Assembly (NCBI GenBank): GCA_013177945.1
Contig: JABLXW010000012.1
Span: 1-64,000, forward strand
Direction of reading: 5' to 3'
DNA from: Bacillota bacterium
GTDB lineage: Bacteria; Bacillota; DSM-12270; Thermacetogeniales; Thermacetogeniaceae
Length of the DNA stretch: 64,000 nucleotides
Made by a program: the position numbers and the translations under genes. The stretch's first letter is position 1. Each line of letters starts with the position of its first letter. This document shows positions 8,065-16,634 of the stretch, piece after piece. The notes below the pieces were generated by a model. It was not told the DNA's origin. It did no database searches and saw only the letters and a program-made list of their open reading frames with translations.

Positions 8065-10359
8065 GTGGAGACTGTTGCCCGGGAAATCAGAATCGAGGGC
8101 GTTGTCCAGGGTGTGGGGTTTCGCCCTTTTGTTTACCGCCTTGCCCATGAATACGGGATCAAGGGGTGGGTGCTCAATTCCTCCGAAGGTGTGACGATCT
8201 GGGCGGAGGCCGGCGAGGAGCAGATTGCGGCCTTTTACCAGGCCGTTCTGGCAAACCCCCCAAAGCTCGCGATTATCGTCAACCACTACCAGATCCCCCG
8301 CGAGGTCCAGGGCTTCGACCACTTCTTCATCAAGCACAGCATGGCGGGCGACCGCAAAGATGTGATCATATCTCCCGATGTAAGCATCTGCTCCGACTGC
8401 TACCGGGAAATTATGGATCCGAGGGACAGGCGCTACCGCTACCCCTTTACCAACTGCACCAACTGCGGCCCCCGTTTCACAATCATCATGGATGTTCCCT
8501 ACGACCGGAACAAAACCACAATGCGGGACTTCCCCATGTGCCCTGTTTGCGCCCGCGAGTTCGAAGACCCTTTAAACCGCCGCTTTCACGCCCAGCCCAA
8601 TGCCTGCCCGGACTGCGGCCCCCAGGTTACCTTGAGAGACCAGGAGGGGAATGTTTACCCCGGCCTGGGGCACGAATTTTTAAAGGCCGGGAAAATTCTG
8701 GCAGTCAAGGGTTTGGGAGGGTTTCACCTTGTCTGCGACGCCCGCCGGCGGGAGGCGGTGGCTGCTTTACGCCGCCGGAAAATCAGGGAGTTCAAGCCCT
8801 TTGCCGTAATGTGCCGGGATCTCCAGGTTGTTGAAAAATACTGCTTCGTTTCTCCCCAGGAGGCAGAGCTTCTGGAAAGCCCGGCCCACCCCATTGTCAT
8901 CCTGGCGCGCCGCCGCCGGGACGACCTCCCTCCGGAAATTGCGCCCGGAATCAACACCCTGGGGGTTATGCTTCCCTATACTCCCCTGCACCACCTGCTT
9001 TTTGACGAAGAGCTGGAAATCCTGATCATGACCAGCGCCAACATCAGCGACGATCCCCTGATCATCGACAACGATGAGGCTCTTGCCAGGCTTAAAGGGA
9101 TTGCTGATTATTACCTGATGCATAACCGCCGGATCTACAACCGGTGCGATGACTCCCTCGCCGCGGTGGTCGGCGGAGAAGTGCAGATTTACCGCCGGGC
9201 GCGGGGGTATGTTCCGCTTCCGGTGGATCTGCCCGAGGAAGTGCCCCCAATCCTCGGCTGTGGGGGGGAACTGAAAAACACCTTTTGCATGACCAAAGGC
9301 AGGGGTGCTTACCTGAGCCAGCATCTGGGGGATTTAAACCATTACGGCAACTACCGGCAGTTTCTCGATTCCATCCCGCGTTTTGAAAAGATGCTGGACG
9401 TCAAGCCTGAAATTATCGCCTACGACCTCCACCCGGAGTACATGGCCACCCGCTGGGCAAAGCGCCAGGAGGGTGTGACAAAAATTGGGGTCCAGCACCA
9501 CCATGCCCACATGGCCAGCTGCCTTGCCGAAAACCAGGAGAAGGGCCCGGCGCTCGGGATCATCTGCGACGGGACCGGATACGGAACGGACGGGGCCATC
9601 TGGGGGTTTGAGTTTTTTGCCGGAACCCCCGCCCGGTTCGAGCGAATGGCTCACCTGGCCTACGTGCCCCTGCCCGGGGAGGTAACCATCAAGCGGCCGG
9701 CGCGCATGGCCTTTACTTACCTGTACGAGCTTTTTGGGACCTCCGGCCTGAAATGGGCGCGCAGGTATCTCCCCACGTTGCCCGAGGAGGAGCAGCAGGT
9801 TCTGATCCGCCAGCTGGAGAACAGATTCAATACCGTACCCACCTCCAGCTGCGGTCGGCTTTTCGATGCCGTCTCCGCCCTGCTTGGGATCTGCACGCGG
9901 GTCCAGTACGAGGCCCAGGCGGCGATGGAGATGGAGGCGGTGGCGGACCCCACGGTTCAGGACTTTTACGGGTTTGAGTTTCTTACCCATACAAGGCCGT
10001 ACCAGCTGGGAGTCCGGGGGATCTGGGAAGGCCTCTTGGAGGATCTGGAGCGCGGAACCCGGGTGGAGGTCTGCGCCGGGAAGTTTCACCTGACTCTTGC
10101 CGTGATGATGCTCGCGGTTGCCGAAAGGCTGCGGGAGGAGACGGGTCTCAATCAGGTTGTGCTGAGCGGGGGGGTATTCCAGAATAATTTGCTGTTCTGC
10201 CTGCTGCGTGAGAAGCTCAAGGATGCCGGCTTTCGGGTTCTCATCCACCGGAAGGTTCCGGCTAATGACGGTGGAATTTCACTGGGTCAAGTTTACATTG
10301 CAAGCGAGGTGATCAAGGGGAATGTGTCTTGCAATACCTGCCAGGATTATCAAAATTAA
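8065..10359 (+). CDS. hypF: HypF carbamoyltransferase
   Basis: HypF transfers a carbamoyl group from carbamoyl phosphate to the HypE C-terminal cysteine, the first step in making the cyanide ligands of [NiFe]-hydrogenase. The 764-residue protein has all family domains in order. They are an acylphosphatase domain (about 5-90, EGVVQGVGFRPFVYRLA), two zinc-finger clusters (CSDC...CTNC and CPVC...CPDC, about 108-185), a YrdC-like domain (about 200-385) and a Kae1-like domain with GVQHHHAHMASC and VLSGGVFQNN. The GTG at 8065 follows a GGGGGGAG site. It is the first gene of hypF-C-D-E; its 3' end overlaps hypC by 38 bases. No hydrogenase structural genes and no hypA or hypB are in the window. Confidence 0.95.
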   Translation: METVAREIRIEGVVQGVGFRPFVYRLAHEYGIKGWVLNSSEGVTIWAEAGEEQIAAFYQAVLANPPKLAIIVNHYQIPREVQGFDHFFIKHSMAGDRKDVIISPDVSICSDCYREIMDPRDRRYRYPFTNCTNCGPRFTIIMDVPYDRNKTTMRDFPMCPVCAREFEDPLNRRFHAQPNACPDCGPQVTLRDQEGNVYPGLGHEFLKAGKILAVKGLGGFHLVCDARRREAVAALRRRKIREFKPFAVMCRDLQVVEKYCFVSPQEAELLESPAHPIVILARRRRDDLPPEIAPGINTLGVMLPYTPLHHLLFDEELEILIMTSANISDDPLIIDNDEALARLKGIADYYLMHNRRIYNRCDDSLAAVVGGEVQIYRRARGYVPLPVDLPEEVPPILGCGGELKNTFCMTKGRGAYLSQHLGDLNHYGNYRQFLDSIPRFEKMLDVKPEIIAYDLHPEYMATRWAKRQEGVTKIGVQHHHAHMASCLAENQEKGPALGIICDGTGYGTDGAIWGFEFFAGTPARFERMAHLAYVPLPGEVTIKRPARMAFTYLYELFGTSGLKWARRYLPTLPEEEQQVLIRQLENRFNTVPTSSCGRLFDAVSALLGICTRVQYEAQAAMEMEAVADPTVQDFYGFEFLTHTRPYQLGVRGIWEGLLEDLERGTRVEVCAGKFHLTLAVMMLAVAERLREETGLNQVVLSGGVFQNNLLFCLLREKLKDAGFRVLIHRKVPANDGGISLGQVYIASEVIKGNVSCNTCQDYQN

Positions 10360-10549
10360 TGGCGTCTTTGCCGAAGTTGATCTGGGAGGGAACACCAAAG
10401 AGATCAACATTGCTTTAACACCGGAAGCGAAGGTCGGAGATTATGTTCTTCTGCACGCCGGTTTTGCCATCCAGGTAATCGACGAAAAGGCCGCCGGGGA
10501 AATTTTCGAAGCATGGGAGGAAGCTTATGCAGCTTTACAGCAGAAATAA
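10322..10549 (+). CDS. hypC: HypC hydrogenase maturation chaperone
   Basis: This 75-residue protein begins MCLAIPARI, the HypC/HupF signature in which Cys2 holds the iron complex. HypC works with HypD to assemble the Fe(CN)2CO unit and carries it to the hydrogenase large subunit. The middle (GDYVLLHAGFAIQVID) fits the family beta-barrel and the length is normal. Its ATG lies inside the end of hypF (38-base overlap) and its own end overlaps hypD by 23 bases, so the three are translated as a coupled unit. Confidence 0.93.
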   Translation: MCLAIPARIIKINGVFAEVDLGGNTKEINIALTPEAKVGDYVLLHAGFAIQVIDEKAAGEIFEAWEEAYAALQQK

Positions 10550-11627
10550 AAAGGAATATGCCCGCTCTCTCCTGGACCGACTGCACCAGGAGGCCGACCG
10601 CCCCCTCACGGTGATGGAGGTTTGCGGAACCCACACGGTGGCCATTGCCAGAAGCGGACTGCGGGAGCTTTTGCCGAAGAATATTCGCCTGATTTCAGGC
10701 CCCGGCTGCCCGGTCTGCGTGACCGATGATGCCGACCTGGATTATGCGATCGCCCTTGCCCGGGAGAGAGGGGTGATTCTGGCCACTTTTGGCGACATGA
10801 TGCGGGTGCCCGGGACGACCGGCAGCCTCCAGGAGGAAAAAAGCCGGGGGGCGGATGTCCGGGTTGTTTACTCCCCCACCGACGCCCTTGCGCTGGCCGC
10901 TGAAAACCCCTCAAGGCGGGTTGTTTTTTTGGCGATCGGCTTCGAGACCACCGCGCCCGCGGTGTCTGTTGCGCTGGAGCAGGCGGTCCAGCAGGGTTTG
11001 AGAAATTTTTTCATTTTTTCCCTTCACAAACTGGTGCCTCCGGTGATGGAGACCCTGCTGGAGGACCCCAAGGTCAAGATCGATGCCTTTATCAACCCCG
11101 GCCACGTCTGCACCATTCTGGGGAGCGAGCCCTTTCGGTTTGTGGCAGAAAAGTACGGAAAGCCCTGCGTGATCACCGGCTTTGAAGCAGTTGACATTCT
11201 GGAGGCTCTTCTTTTGATTGTGCGCCAGTACCGTGAGAACCGGCCTGCTGTTGAAATCCAGTACAGGAGGGCTGTAAGGGCCGAGGGCAACCCTGTGGCG
11301 CGCGCCTATATTGAGAAGTACTTTGCCCCGGCCCTGGCGCGCTGGCGGGGGATCGGGGAGGTGCCCGGGAGCGGGCTTGCCCTCCGGGAAGAGTTTGCAG
11401 ACCTGGACGCCACGCGGCGCTTCTCCCTGACGGTAACGCCTGGGAAGCGGACGCGAAACTGCGCCTGCGGAGATGTTTTGAAGGGCCTGAAGCTGCCCTA
11501 CGAGTGTTCCCTTTTCGGGAGGGCCTGCACCCCTGTAAAGCCGGTGGGGCCCTGCATGGTTTCCGCCGAAGGCTCCTGTGCCGCCTACTACCGCTTCCGC
11601 GCCCGGAAGGCTGGTGGGGCGCGGTGA
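10527..11627 (+). CDS. hypD: HypD Fe-S scaffold for hydrogenase cofactor
   Basis: HypD, a 366-residue cytoplasmic iron-sulfur protein, is the scaffold on which the Fe(CN)2CO group of [NiFe]-hydrogenase is built together with HypC and HypE. Family motifs are present: MEVCGTHTVAI near residue 30, SGPGCPVCVT (about 62-71), GFETTAPA, and INPGHVCTI. The C-terminal cysteine set (CACGDVLKG, YECSLFGRACTP, GPCMVSAEGSCAAYY) binds the 4Fe-4S cluster. The ATG at 10527 overlaps hypC, and the gene ends in a GTGA overlap with hypE. Confidence 0.95.
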   Translation: MQLYSRNKKEYARSLLDRLHQEADRPLTVMEVCGTHTVAIARSGLRELLPKNIRLISGPGCPVCVTDDADLDYAIALARERGVILATFGDMMRVPGTTGSLQEEKSRGADVRVVYSPTDALALAAENPSRRVVFLAIGFETTAPAVSVALEQAVQQGLRNFFIFSLHKLVPPVMETLLEDPKVKIDAFINPGHVCTILGSEPFRFVAEKYGKPCVITGFEAVDILEALLLIVRQYRENRPAVEIQYRRAVRAEGNPVARAYIEKYFAPALARWRGIGEVPGSGLALREEFADLDATRRFSLTVTPGKRTRNCACGDVLKGLKLPYECSLFGRACTPVKPVGPCMVSAEGSCAAYYRFRARKAGGAR

Positions 11628-12649
11628 GAACAGGAGAACAGGGGGAAATTGTCCTGCTCGGCCACGGGAGCGGGGGGACCCTGACCCACCGGCTTGTGAA
11701 AACGGTCTTTCAGGAAGCCTTTGAAAACCCGATTTTGGATGAGATGCTGGACGCCGCCCTGCTGGATTTGCCCCACGGCCGGATTGCCTTCACAACCGAC
11801 TCCTTTGTGGTGGATCCCATCTTTTTCCCGGGCGGCGACATCGGCAAGCTGGCCGTTTGCGGGACGGTCAATGATCTTGCTGTCAGCGGGGCGAAACCTT
11901 TATACATCAGCGCTGCTTTTATCATTGAGGAGGGTTTTCCCCTCGCGGACTTGCGGCAGATCGTGGGTTCAATGCGGGAGGCTGCCCTTGCAGCAGGAGT
12001 GCACGTGGTCACCGGGGATACGAAGGTGGTGGGGCGGGGGAGTGCAGATAAAATTTTCATCAATACAACCGGAATCGGAATCATCCCCGAGGGGTGCTGT
12101 CTTTCCCCGCGCCGGATTAAAAGCGGCGATGCCGTGATCGTGAGCGGTTCCCTCGGGGAGCACGGACTGGCGATTCTTGCCCGGCGGGAGGGTTTGTCGT
12201 TCACGACCCCTGTTGTCAGCGATTGCGCCCCTCTGCACAGGCTGGCCGCGGCAATTCTTGCCGCGGGCGGCGAAGGCGTCAGGTGCATGCGGGATCCCAC
12301 CCGCGGGGGGCTTGCGACAACCCTCAACGAACTGGCGGCTCAGAGCGGGAAGGGAATCCTGATTCAGGAGGAGCTTCTCCCCGTGCGGCGCGAGGTCGCC
12401 GGGGGATGCGAAATGCTCGGAATCGACCCTCTCTACCTGGCTAATGAAGGAAAAATCGTTGCCGTTGCGGCTCCCGGGGTTGCGCCCCGGGTTCTGGAGG
12501 CGATGCGGAGCCTGCCCGAAGGCCGGGAGGCCGTCCAGATCGGGAGGGTGATTGAAGAGGAACCGGGGCTTGTCCTGATCGAGACCGAACTGGGAGCAAC
12601 CCGGATCTTGACGATGCTGGAAGGGGAGCCCCTGCCCCGGATTTGCTGA
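11624..12649 (+). CDS. hypE: HypE carbamoyl dehydratase
   Basis: HypE dehydrates the carbamoyl group received from HypF into a thiocyanate on its C-terminal cysteine and passes the cyanide to the HypC-HypD iron. The 341-residue product shows the PurM/AIR-synthase-like fold motifs LLGHGSGGTLTH, FTTDSFVVDP and RDPTRGGLATTLNE. It ends in the diagnostic PRIC tail with the acceptor cysteine. A longer open frame starts at 11504, but the GTG at 11624 is chosen: it makes a four-base GTGA overlap with the hypD stop, as expected for coupled genes, and puts the N-terminus at the conserved GHGSGG segment. It is the last gene of the hyp operon. Confidence 0.94.
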   Translation: MRTGEQGEIVLLGHGSGGTLTHRLVKTVFQEAFENPILDEMLDAALLDLPHGRIAFTTDSFVVDPIFFPGGDIGKLAVCGTVNDLAVSGAKPLYISAAFIIEEGFPLADLRQIVGSMREAALAAGVHVVTGDTKVVGRGSADKIFINTTGIGIIPEGCCLSPRRIKSGDAVIVSGSLGEHGLAILARREGLSFTTPVVSDCAPLHRLAAAILAAGGEGVRCMRDPTRGGLATTLNELAAQSGKGILIQEELLPVRREVAGGCEMLGIDPLYLANEGKIVAVAAPGVAPRVLEAMRSLPEGREAVQIGRVIEEEPGLVLIETELGATRILTMLEGEPLPRIC

Positions 12650-12692
12650 ACGTCTGATTTCAGAACCCCGGTTGCCGGAGAACAGGTGGGCC

Positions 12693-13478
12693 ATGAAAGG
12701 GCGGAAGATTCGGTGCCACGCAGAATTACAAAAACAAGAAAATCCCCGTAAAACCGGCTTTCCCGTGCTGCGCCCTCCCTGGGGGCTCCAGGAAATCCTG
12801 ATGATTCTTGTGCTTGTTTATCTGTTTGGGTTTCTTTTGAGCCTGTTCGGTGCCCGGCTGGTGGACCGGGTGCTCCTCTTTTTCCCTGCCGTCCGCAGTC
12901 CCGAACTGGCCTCCTTTTTTCTGTCGGGGATCCTGCAGGCTCTCCTGCTGGGGGGCCTTGTGCTTGGTTTTGTGCGGGGCAAGCACCGCGCTTCTCTGGC
13001 GTACCTGGGCCTGGGCCTCTTTTCCTGGAAAGATCTGGTGGTTGGTCTGGTGGGGGGACTGGCGGTTTTCAGTCTGGTCGTCCTGGCGATGGCCCTGATT
13101 ATTTTTCTGCTGCCCCATCATCCCCAGCCCCAACCCTTCGCTGAGGTAATTCTGCAAGCCCGCAGATGGCAGGAACTGGTACTTCCCTTGATTCTGGGGG
13201 GGATCTTTGCCCCTGTAGGCGAAGAACTCTATTTTCGCGGTTTCATCTACCCGGTATTCCGTTCCCGTTTCGGCCCTCTTCCCGCCGTATGCATCACTTC
13301 TCTCTTTTTTGCCGCTCTCCATTGCGACCTGGCCCGCTTTCTTCCCCTTGCGCTCGGCGGAGCAGGACTGGCCTTGATCTGCGAGAAAACGGGTTCTCTT
13401 TTCCCTGCCCTGGCGGCTCACAGCACCTGGAACCTGGCCATGACCTTCCTTGTCGTTTTGGGCAGGCAGGCTCTGTAG
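12693..13478 (+). CDS. CPBP-family intramembrane metalloprotease
   Basis: The product has 261 residues and about seven or eight membrane segments. Near residues 180-240 it carries the CPBP (Abi / RCE1-like) motifs GEELYFRGFIYP (the EExxxR motif), SLFFAALHCD (the FxxxH motif) and a later HSTWN. These residues form the metal-dependent active site inside the membrane. Bacterial members act in prenyl-protein-like processing, immunity to self-made bacteriocins or stress control; which applies here cannot be told. The ATG at 12693 has AGGTGGG nearby; a TTG at 12672 lacks a ribosome site. It follows hypE by 43 bases and may be transcribed with it. It is convergent with the next gene, with only four bases between the stops. 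Confidence 0.8.
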   Translation: MKGRKIRCHAELQKQENPRKTGFPVLRPPWGLQEILMILVLVYLFGFLLSLFGARLVDRVLLFFPAVRSPELASFFLSGILQALLLGGLVLGFVRGKHRASLAYLGLGLFSWKDLVVGLVGGLAVFSLVVLAMALIIFLLPHHPQPQPFAEVILQARRWQELVLPLILGGIFAPVGEELYFRGFIYPVFRSRFGPLPAVCITSLFFAALHCDLARFLPLALGGAGLALICEKTGSLFPALAAHSTWNLAMTFLVVLGRQAL

Positions 13479-13482
13479 CTTT

Positions 13483-14625
13483 TCAGCAGCCCAGCTGTTT
13501 TGCGATAACAATCCGCATGATTTCCGAGGTTCCCTCGGCAATCTCCATGAGCTTGGCGTCTCGCAGATAACGCTCCGCAGGGTATTCCTTTGTATAGGCC
13601 GCTCCCCCGTGAATTTGAATGGCGTGGTTGGCCGCCTGGGTCGCAGTTTCGGAGGCAAAGAGCTTCGCCATTGCCGCTTCTTTCCGGAATGTTCGCTGGT
13701 GGTCGATCAGCCAGGCTGCCCTGTATGTCATAAGGCGGGCCGCCTCTAATTGCATGGCGATATCCGCTAATTTGAATCTGATCGCCTGGAACTTGGTTAA
13801 CGGCTGGCCGAACTGGATGCGGCCGCGGGCGTAGGCAAGGGAGGCTTCGAGGCAGGCGCGGGCAAGACCTACGGAAAGTGCTGCGATGGCGACCCGGCCG
13901 CGGTCGATAATCTGCAGGGACTGCTCGTAGCCCTTCCCCCTTGCCCCCAAAAGATTCTCCCGGGGAATGCTGCAGTCATCAAAAAAGATTTCGACGGTGC
14001 TCACTCCCCTTAAGCCGAGCTTGTCATACCTGCTTCCGATTGTAAAGCCGGGGATGTTTGCAGGAACGAGCAGGAGGCTGCAGCGCTCCTTTGCCCTCCC
14101 GGAGTTTTCCGTTACTGCGCTGACCACAACTACTCCCGCAACATCCGCATTTGTAATAAATGTTTTTCTGCCGTTGATGACCCAGTTCCCGTTGCCGAGG
14201 ATGGCGCGGGTGGTAATTCCTGCCATATCGGAGCCTGCTCCCGGTTCGGTAACTGCGAAGGCCCCCAGGAATTTTCCTTGAATCAAGGGAACGAGGAATT
14301 CTTCTTTTTGTTCGGGAGAACCAAAGAGGCGGATTGCCTCTGCAGCCAGGGAGGTGTGGCTGGCAACCACCAGGGCCGTAGAAGCGCAAACCCGGGCAAT
14401 CTCTTCGATCGCGATCGCAAGACCGAGGTACCCCAGATCTTTCCCTCCGTAGCTTTTTGGGAAAGGAATCCCAAAAAGGCCCATTTCTGCCCCTTTTTGA
14501 ATGATTTCCGGAGGAATCTGCCCTGTCCGGTCTACGATTTGGGCTAAAGGAGCAATTTCCCGGCTCGCGAAATCCGCGACCTGGTGTCGTAGTCTGGCAT
14601 GTTCTTCACTTAAAGAAAAGTCCAC
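13483..14625 (-). CDS. Acyl-CoA dehydrogenase (first copy)
   Basis: This 380-residue flavoprotein has the full acyl-CoA dehydrogenase layout: N-terminal helical domain (1-120), beta domain with AVTEPGAGSDMAG, and C-terminal helical domain. The catalytic base is Glu364 in AEGTSEIMRIVI, the position used by short-chain/butyryl-CoA dehydrogenases. It would form or reduce the alpha-beta double bond of an acyl-CoA, passing electrons to an electron-transfer flavoprotein. The GTG at 14625 is chosen because GGGAGGGGG lies 7 bases before it; a 24-codon upstream extension has no family similarity. It is divergent from the sigma-54 activator gene and shares with it a 240-base control region with palindromes. 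It is distinct from the second copy at 17945. Confidence 0.9.
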   Translation of the reverse strand: MDFSLSEEHARLRHQVADFASREIAPLAQIVDRTGQIPPEIIQKGAEMGLFGIPFPKSYGGKDLGYLGLAIAIEEIARVCASTALVVASHTSLAAEAIRLFGSPEQKEEFLVPLIQGKFLGAFAVTEPGAGSDMAGITTRAILGNGNWVINGRKTFITNADVAGVVVVSAVTENSGRAKERCSLLLVPANIPGFTIGSRYDKLGLRGVSTVEIFFDDCSIPRENLLGARGKGYEQSLQIIDRGRVAIAALSVGLARACLEASLAYARGRIQFGQPLTKFQAIRFKLADIAMQLEAARLMTYRAAWLIDHQRTFRKEAAMAKLFASETATQAANHAIQIHGGAAYTKEYPAERYLRDAKLMEIAEGTSEIMRIVIAKQLGC

Positions 14626-14746
14626 TTGGCCCCCTCCCGGTTCAGAAGCTTTTAAATTAGGATTCCACATGATTGAGAAGTTTCCTGCTGCCTGCAAGGC
14701 AAAGGTTCCGGATGGGGGTCGGCCTCGAAAGAGGGAGAGGAGGGAA

Positions 14747-14792
14747 TTTCGCGAAAAATGTCGAATTACAGCTAGTGTAAAACTTCACGAAA
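14747..14792. promoter_or_regulatory. Palindrome cluster between acyl-CoA dehydrogenase and sigma-54 activator
   Basis: The region holds TTTCGCGAAA (14747-14756), a TTACA/TGTAA inverted repeat (14766-14780) and CTTCACGAAA (14783-14792), which matches the first site at 8 of 10 positions. The two similar sites are centred 36 bp apart. They lie in the control region between two divergent genes and are candidate binding sites for the activator or another regulator. This is inference from spacing and symmetry only. Confidence 0.4.
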
Positions 14793-14866
14793 TTAATGGC
14801 GAAATAAGACCTGTTCAATGAAATTCTGGCTGTGAGGGGGGGGAGATTTCGATTAACTTAAAGCCG

Positions 14867-16258
14867 GTGAAGCAAGTCTACTATTTTCATGATGATGAAG
14901 GACAACCGGTAAGAACGTGGGACTTAGCAGATTCTGCCAGCCCTCTTCAGCTGCTGGAGGCTTCCTATGACGGTCTGACTGTTTTCGACCAGCAGGGGCA
15001 GGTTGTTGCTTCTTCTGGTATCCCCTTTATGGAGCAAGCCGGTACCTTTTTTCAGAACCTGGTATTCCAGGTAGTTCAATCAGGAAAAAGAGTCAGTGCC
15101 CTGTTTCAGGAGGGAGGCGAGAATTTTCTTGTTACTGCAAGCCCCGTTTTTAACCGCGGGCATGAGGTTTCTCATGTTGTCTGCAACGTCCGGAATCTGG
15201 AAGAACTGGGTTTTCTCGAGAGGGAGATTCAGTACCTCACCCTTCTGGAAAAAGGGCCTACCCCCTCGGCTGAATGGACCGCTTACAGAGAAGAACTGAA
15301 AGAAATTATTACCAGGAGCGCTGCGATGCGCAGTGTTTTGACATCGGCCCTGCGGGTTGCCCAGGTTGATTCGACGGTTTTAATCCTGGGGGAGTCCGGG
15401 GTCGGGAAAGACATGCTGGCGCGGCTTATTCACAGGGCCGGAAAGCGCCGGGACCGTCCTTTTGTTAAGATTTCTTGCGGCGCGATTCCTGAGAGCCTTT
15501 TAGAATCGGAGTTGTTCGGCTACGAAGGCGGAGCCTTTACAGGGGCCCGCAAAGAGGGAAAGCCCGGCCTGTTTGAACAGGCTGCGGATGGAACAATTTT
15601 TCTTGATGAGATCGGGGAACTTTCCCTGAATTTACAGGTAAAACTCCTTAATGTTTTGCAAGATCGAAATTTCCTGCGGGTTGGCGGGGTGAAACCGATT
15701 CCCACAAATGCGCGGGTGATCGCGGCGACCAACCGGGATCTGGAGGCCCAGGTAAAGGAGGGGGCCTTTCGCGCCGACCTCTATTACCGCCTGAGCGTAA
15801 TCCCCCTGGTCATTCCCCCGTTGCGGGCGCGGCGGGGGGATATTTTACCCCTTGTCAGGCACTTCCAGGAGCTTTTTTGCAAGCGCTACGGTTTCAAAAG
15901 AAGAATCACCCCGGCTGCTTTGAACTACCTGATCAGGTACGACTGGCCCGGGAACGTCCGGGAGCTTCAAAATGTCATGGAGTTTCTGGTTGTCATGACA
16001 CCGGGTGAGGTTATTGATGTGGAGCACCTTCCCGAGAAGATCGTGGAGAATGTCCAGGGGGGAAGGGTTTCGCCAAAAGCGCCGGTGCCGGAGAAGGCCC
16101 GGCTGAAGGAAGCGCTTGAGGAGTACGAACGGGCACTGATCAGCCGCGCCCTCGCAGAGCATGAAACGCTCCGGGAGGCGGCGGAGTACCTGGGGATCGA
16201 TCTTTCAACCCTTACGAGGAAAAAGCAAAAATACGGTCTGGCCAGGCATGAAGGTTAG
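14867..16258 (+). CDS. Sigma-54-dependent transcriptional activator
   Basis: The 463-residue regulator has three parts. An N-terminal sensory region (about 1-130, PAS-like: YDGLTVFDQQGQVVASSG) is followed by a sigma-54 AAA+ domain (about 148-375) with Walker A GESGVGKD, the GAFTGA sigma-54 contact loop, and FLDEIGELS. A Fis-type helix-turn-helix closes the protein (about 420-460). It should use ATP to open promoters held by sigma-54 RNA polymerase in response to a small ligand or redox cue. The GTG at 14867 is used; the strong GAGGGGGGGGAG site lies rather far upstream, so an earlier non-standard start (an in-frame ATT) is possible. A sigma-54 promoter lies just downstream of the gene, in front of the CaiB-Fix operon, which is its likely target. 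Confidence 0.92.
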   Translation: MKQVYYFHDDEGQPVRTWDLADSASPLQLLEASYDGLTVFDQQGQVVASSGIPFMEQAGTFFQNLVFQVVQSGKRVSALFQEGGENFLVTASPVFNRGHEVSHVVCNVRNLEELGFLEREIQYLTLLEKGPTPSAEWTAYREELKEIITRSAAMRSVLTSALRVAQVDSTVLILGESGVGKDMLARLIHRAGKRRDRPFVKISCGAIPESLLESELFGYEGGAFTGARKEGKPGLFEQAADGTIFLDEIGELSLNLQVKLLNVLQDRNFLRVGGVKPIPTNARVIAATNRDLEAQVKEGAFRADLYYRLSVIPLVIPPLRARRGDILPLVRHFQELFCKRYGFKRRITPAALNYLIRYDWPGNVRELQNVMEFLVVMTPGEVIDVEHLPEKIVENVQGGRVSPKAPVPEKARLKEALEEYERALISRALAEHETLREAAEYLGIDLSTLTRKKQKYGLARHEG

Positions 16259-16295
16259 TTTGCCAGACATGAGGATTGCCTTCAAAAATTAATTT

Positions 16296-16332
16296 GCCCC
16301 GCAAGGCTGGGGAGCCACTGCGGGGCTTTTTT
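16296..16332 (+). terminator. Intrinsic terminator of the sigma-54 activator gene
   Basis: A perfect 8-bp GC-rich stem (16296-16303 with 16319-16326) with a small internal GGCT/AGCC stem is followed by six T residues. It separates the activator gene from the sigma-54 promoter downstream. Confidence 0.88.
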
Positions 16333-16356
16333 GGTTTGAACGGCTTTATGCAGTCA

Positions 16357-16394
16357 TGCACAATACTTGCCCAAAAATGTGATCATTTGCACAA
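16357..16394. promoter_or_regulatory. Candidate upstream activator sites
   Basis: TGCACAA occurs twice in the same orientation, at 16357-16363 and 16388-16394, 31 bp apart (about three helical turns). The second is part of a TGTG-N8-CACA symmetry. They sit about 40-80 bp upstream of the sigma-54 -24 element, a place where enhancer-binding activators commonly attach. This is inferred. Confidence 0.4.
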
Positions 16395-16433
16395 ACTTCA
16401 ACAAAAACCCCTTGAAAACGGGCTTCTTCCCCA

Positions 16434-16449
16434 CTGGCATATTTCTTGC
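16434..16449 (+). promoter_or_regulatory. Sigma-54 (-24/-12) promoter
   Basis: CTGGCAT followed by ATTTC and TTGC matches the sigma-54 consensus; the GG (16436-16437) and GC (16448-16449) are separated by exactly ten bases. It lies about 185 bases upstream of the CaiB-like gene and just after the gene of a sigma-54 activator. Confidence 0.85.
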
Positions 16450-16634
16450 GAAACTTAAAAGAGCGCCAAAAAATTAGCACCTTGCAGGAGTTGCAACTCA
16501 GAAGGAGTTCCCGCACAAAATACGTATCCGGGAGAAAACGGAGGTGATGCCAGACTTAGACCGATAACTTGAGCTGAGTAATTTTCAAGAGGCCTGGAAA
16601 TTATGAAGGAAAACAAGAAAGTGGGGGGAAGCTT

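Noticed and set aside
12726-13658. Minus-strand frame of 310 codons
   Set aside because: It is antisense to the CPBP protease and overlaps the dehydrogenase; composition is that of a shadow frame.
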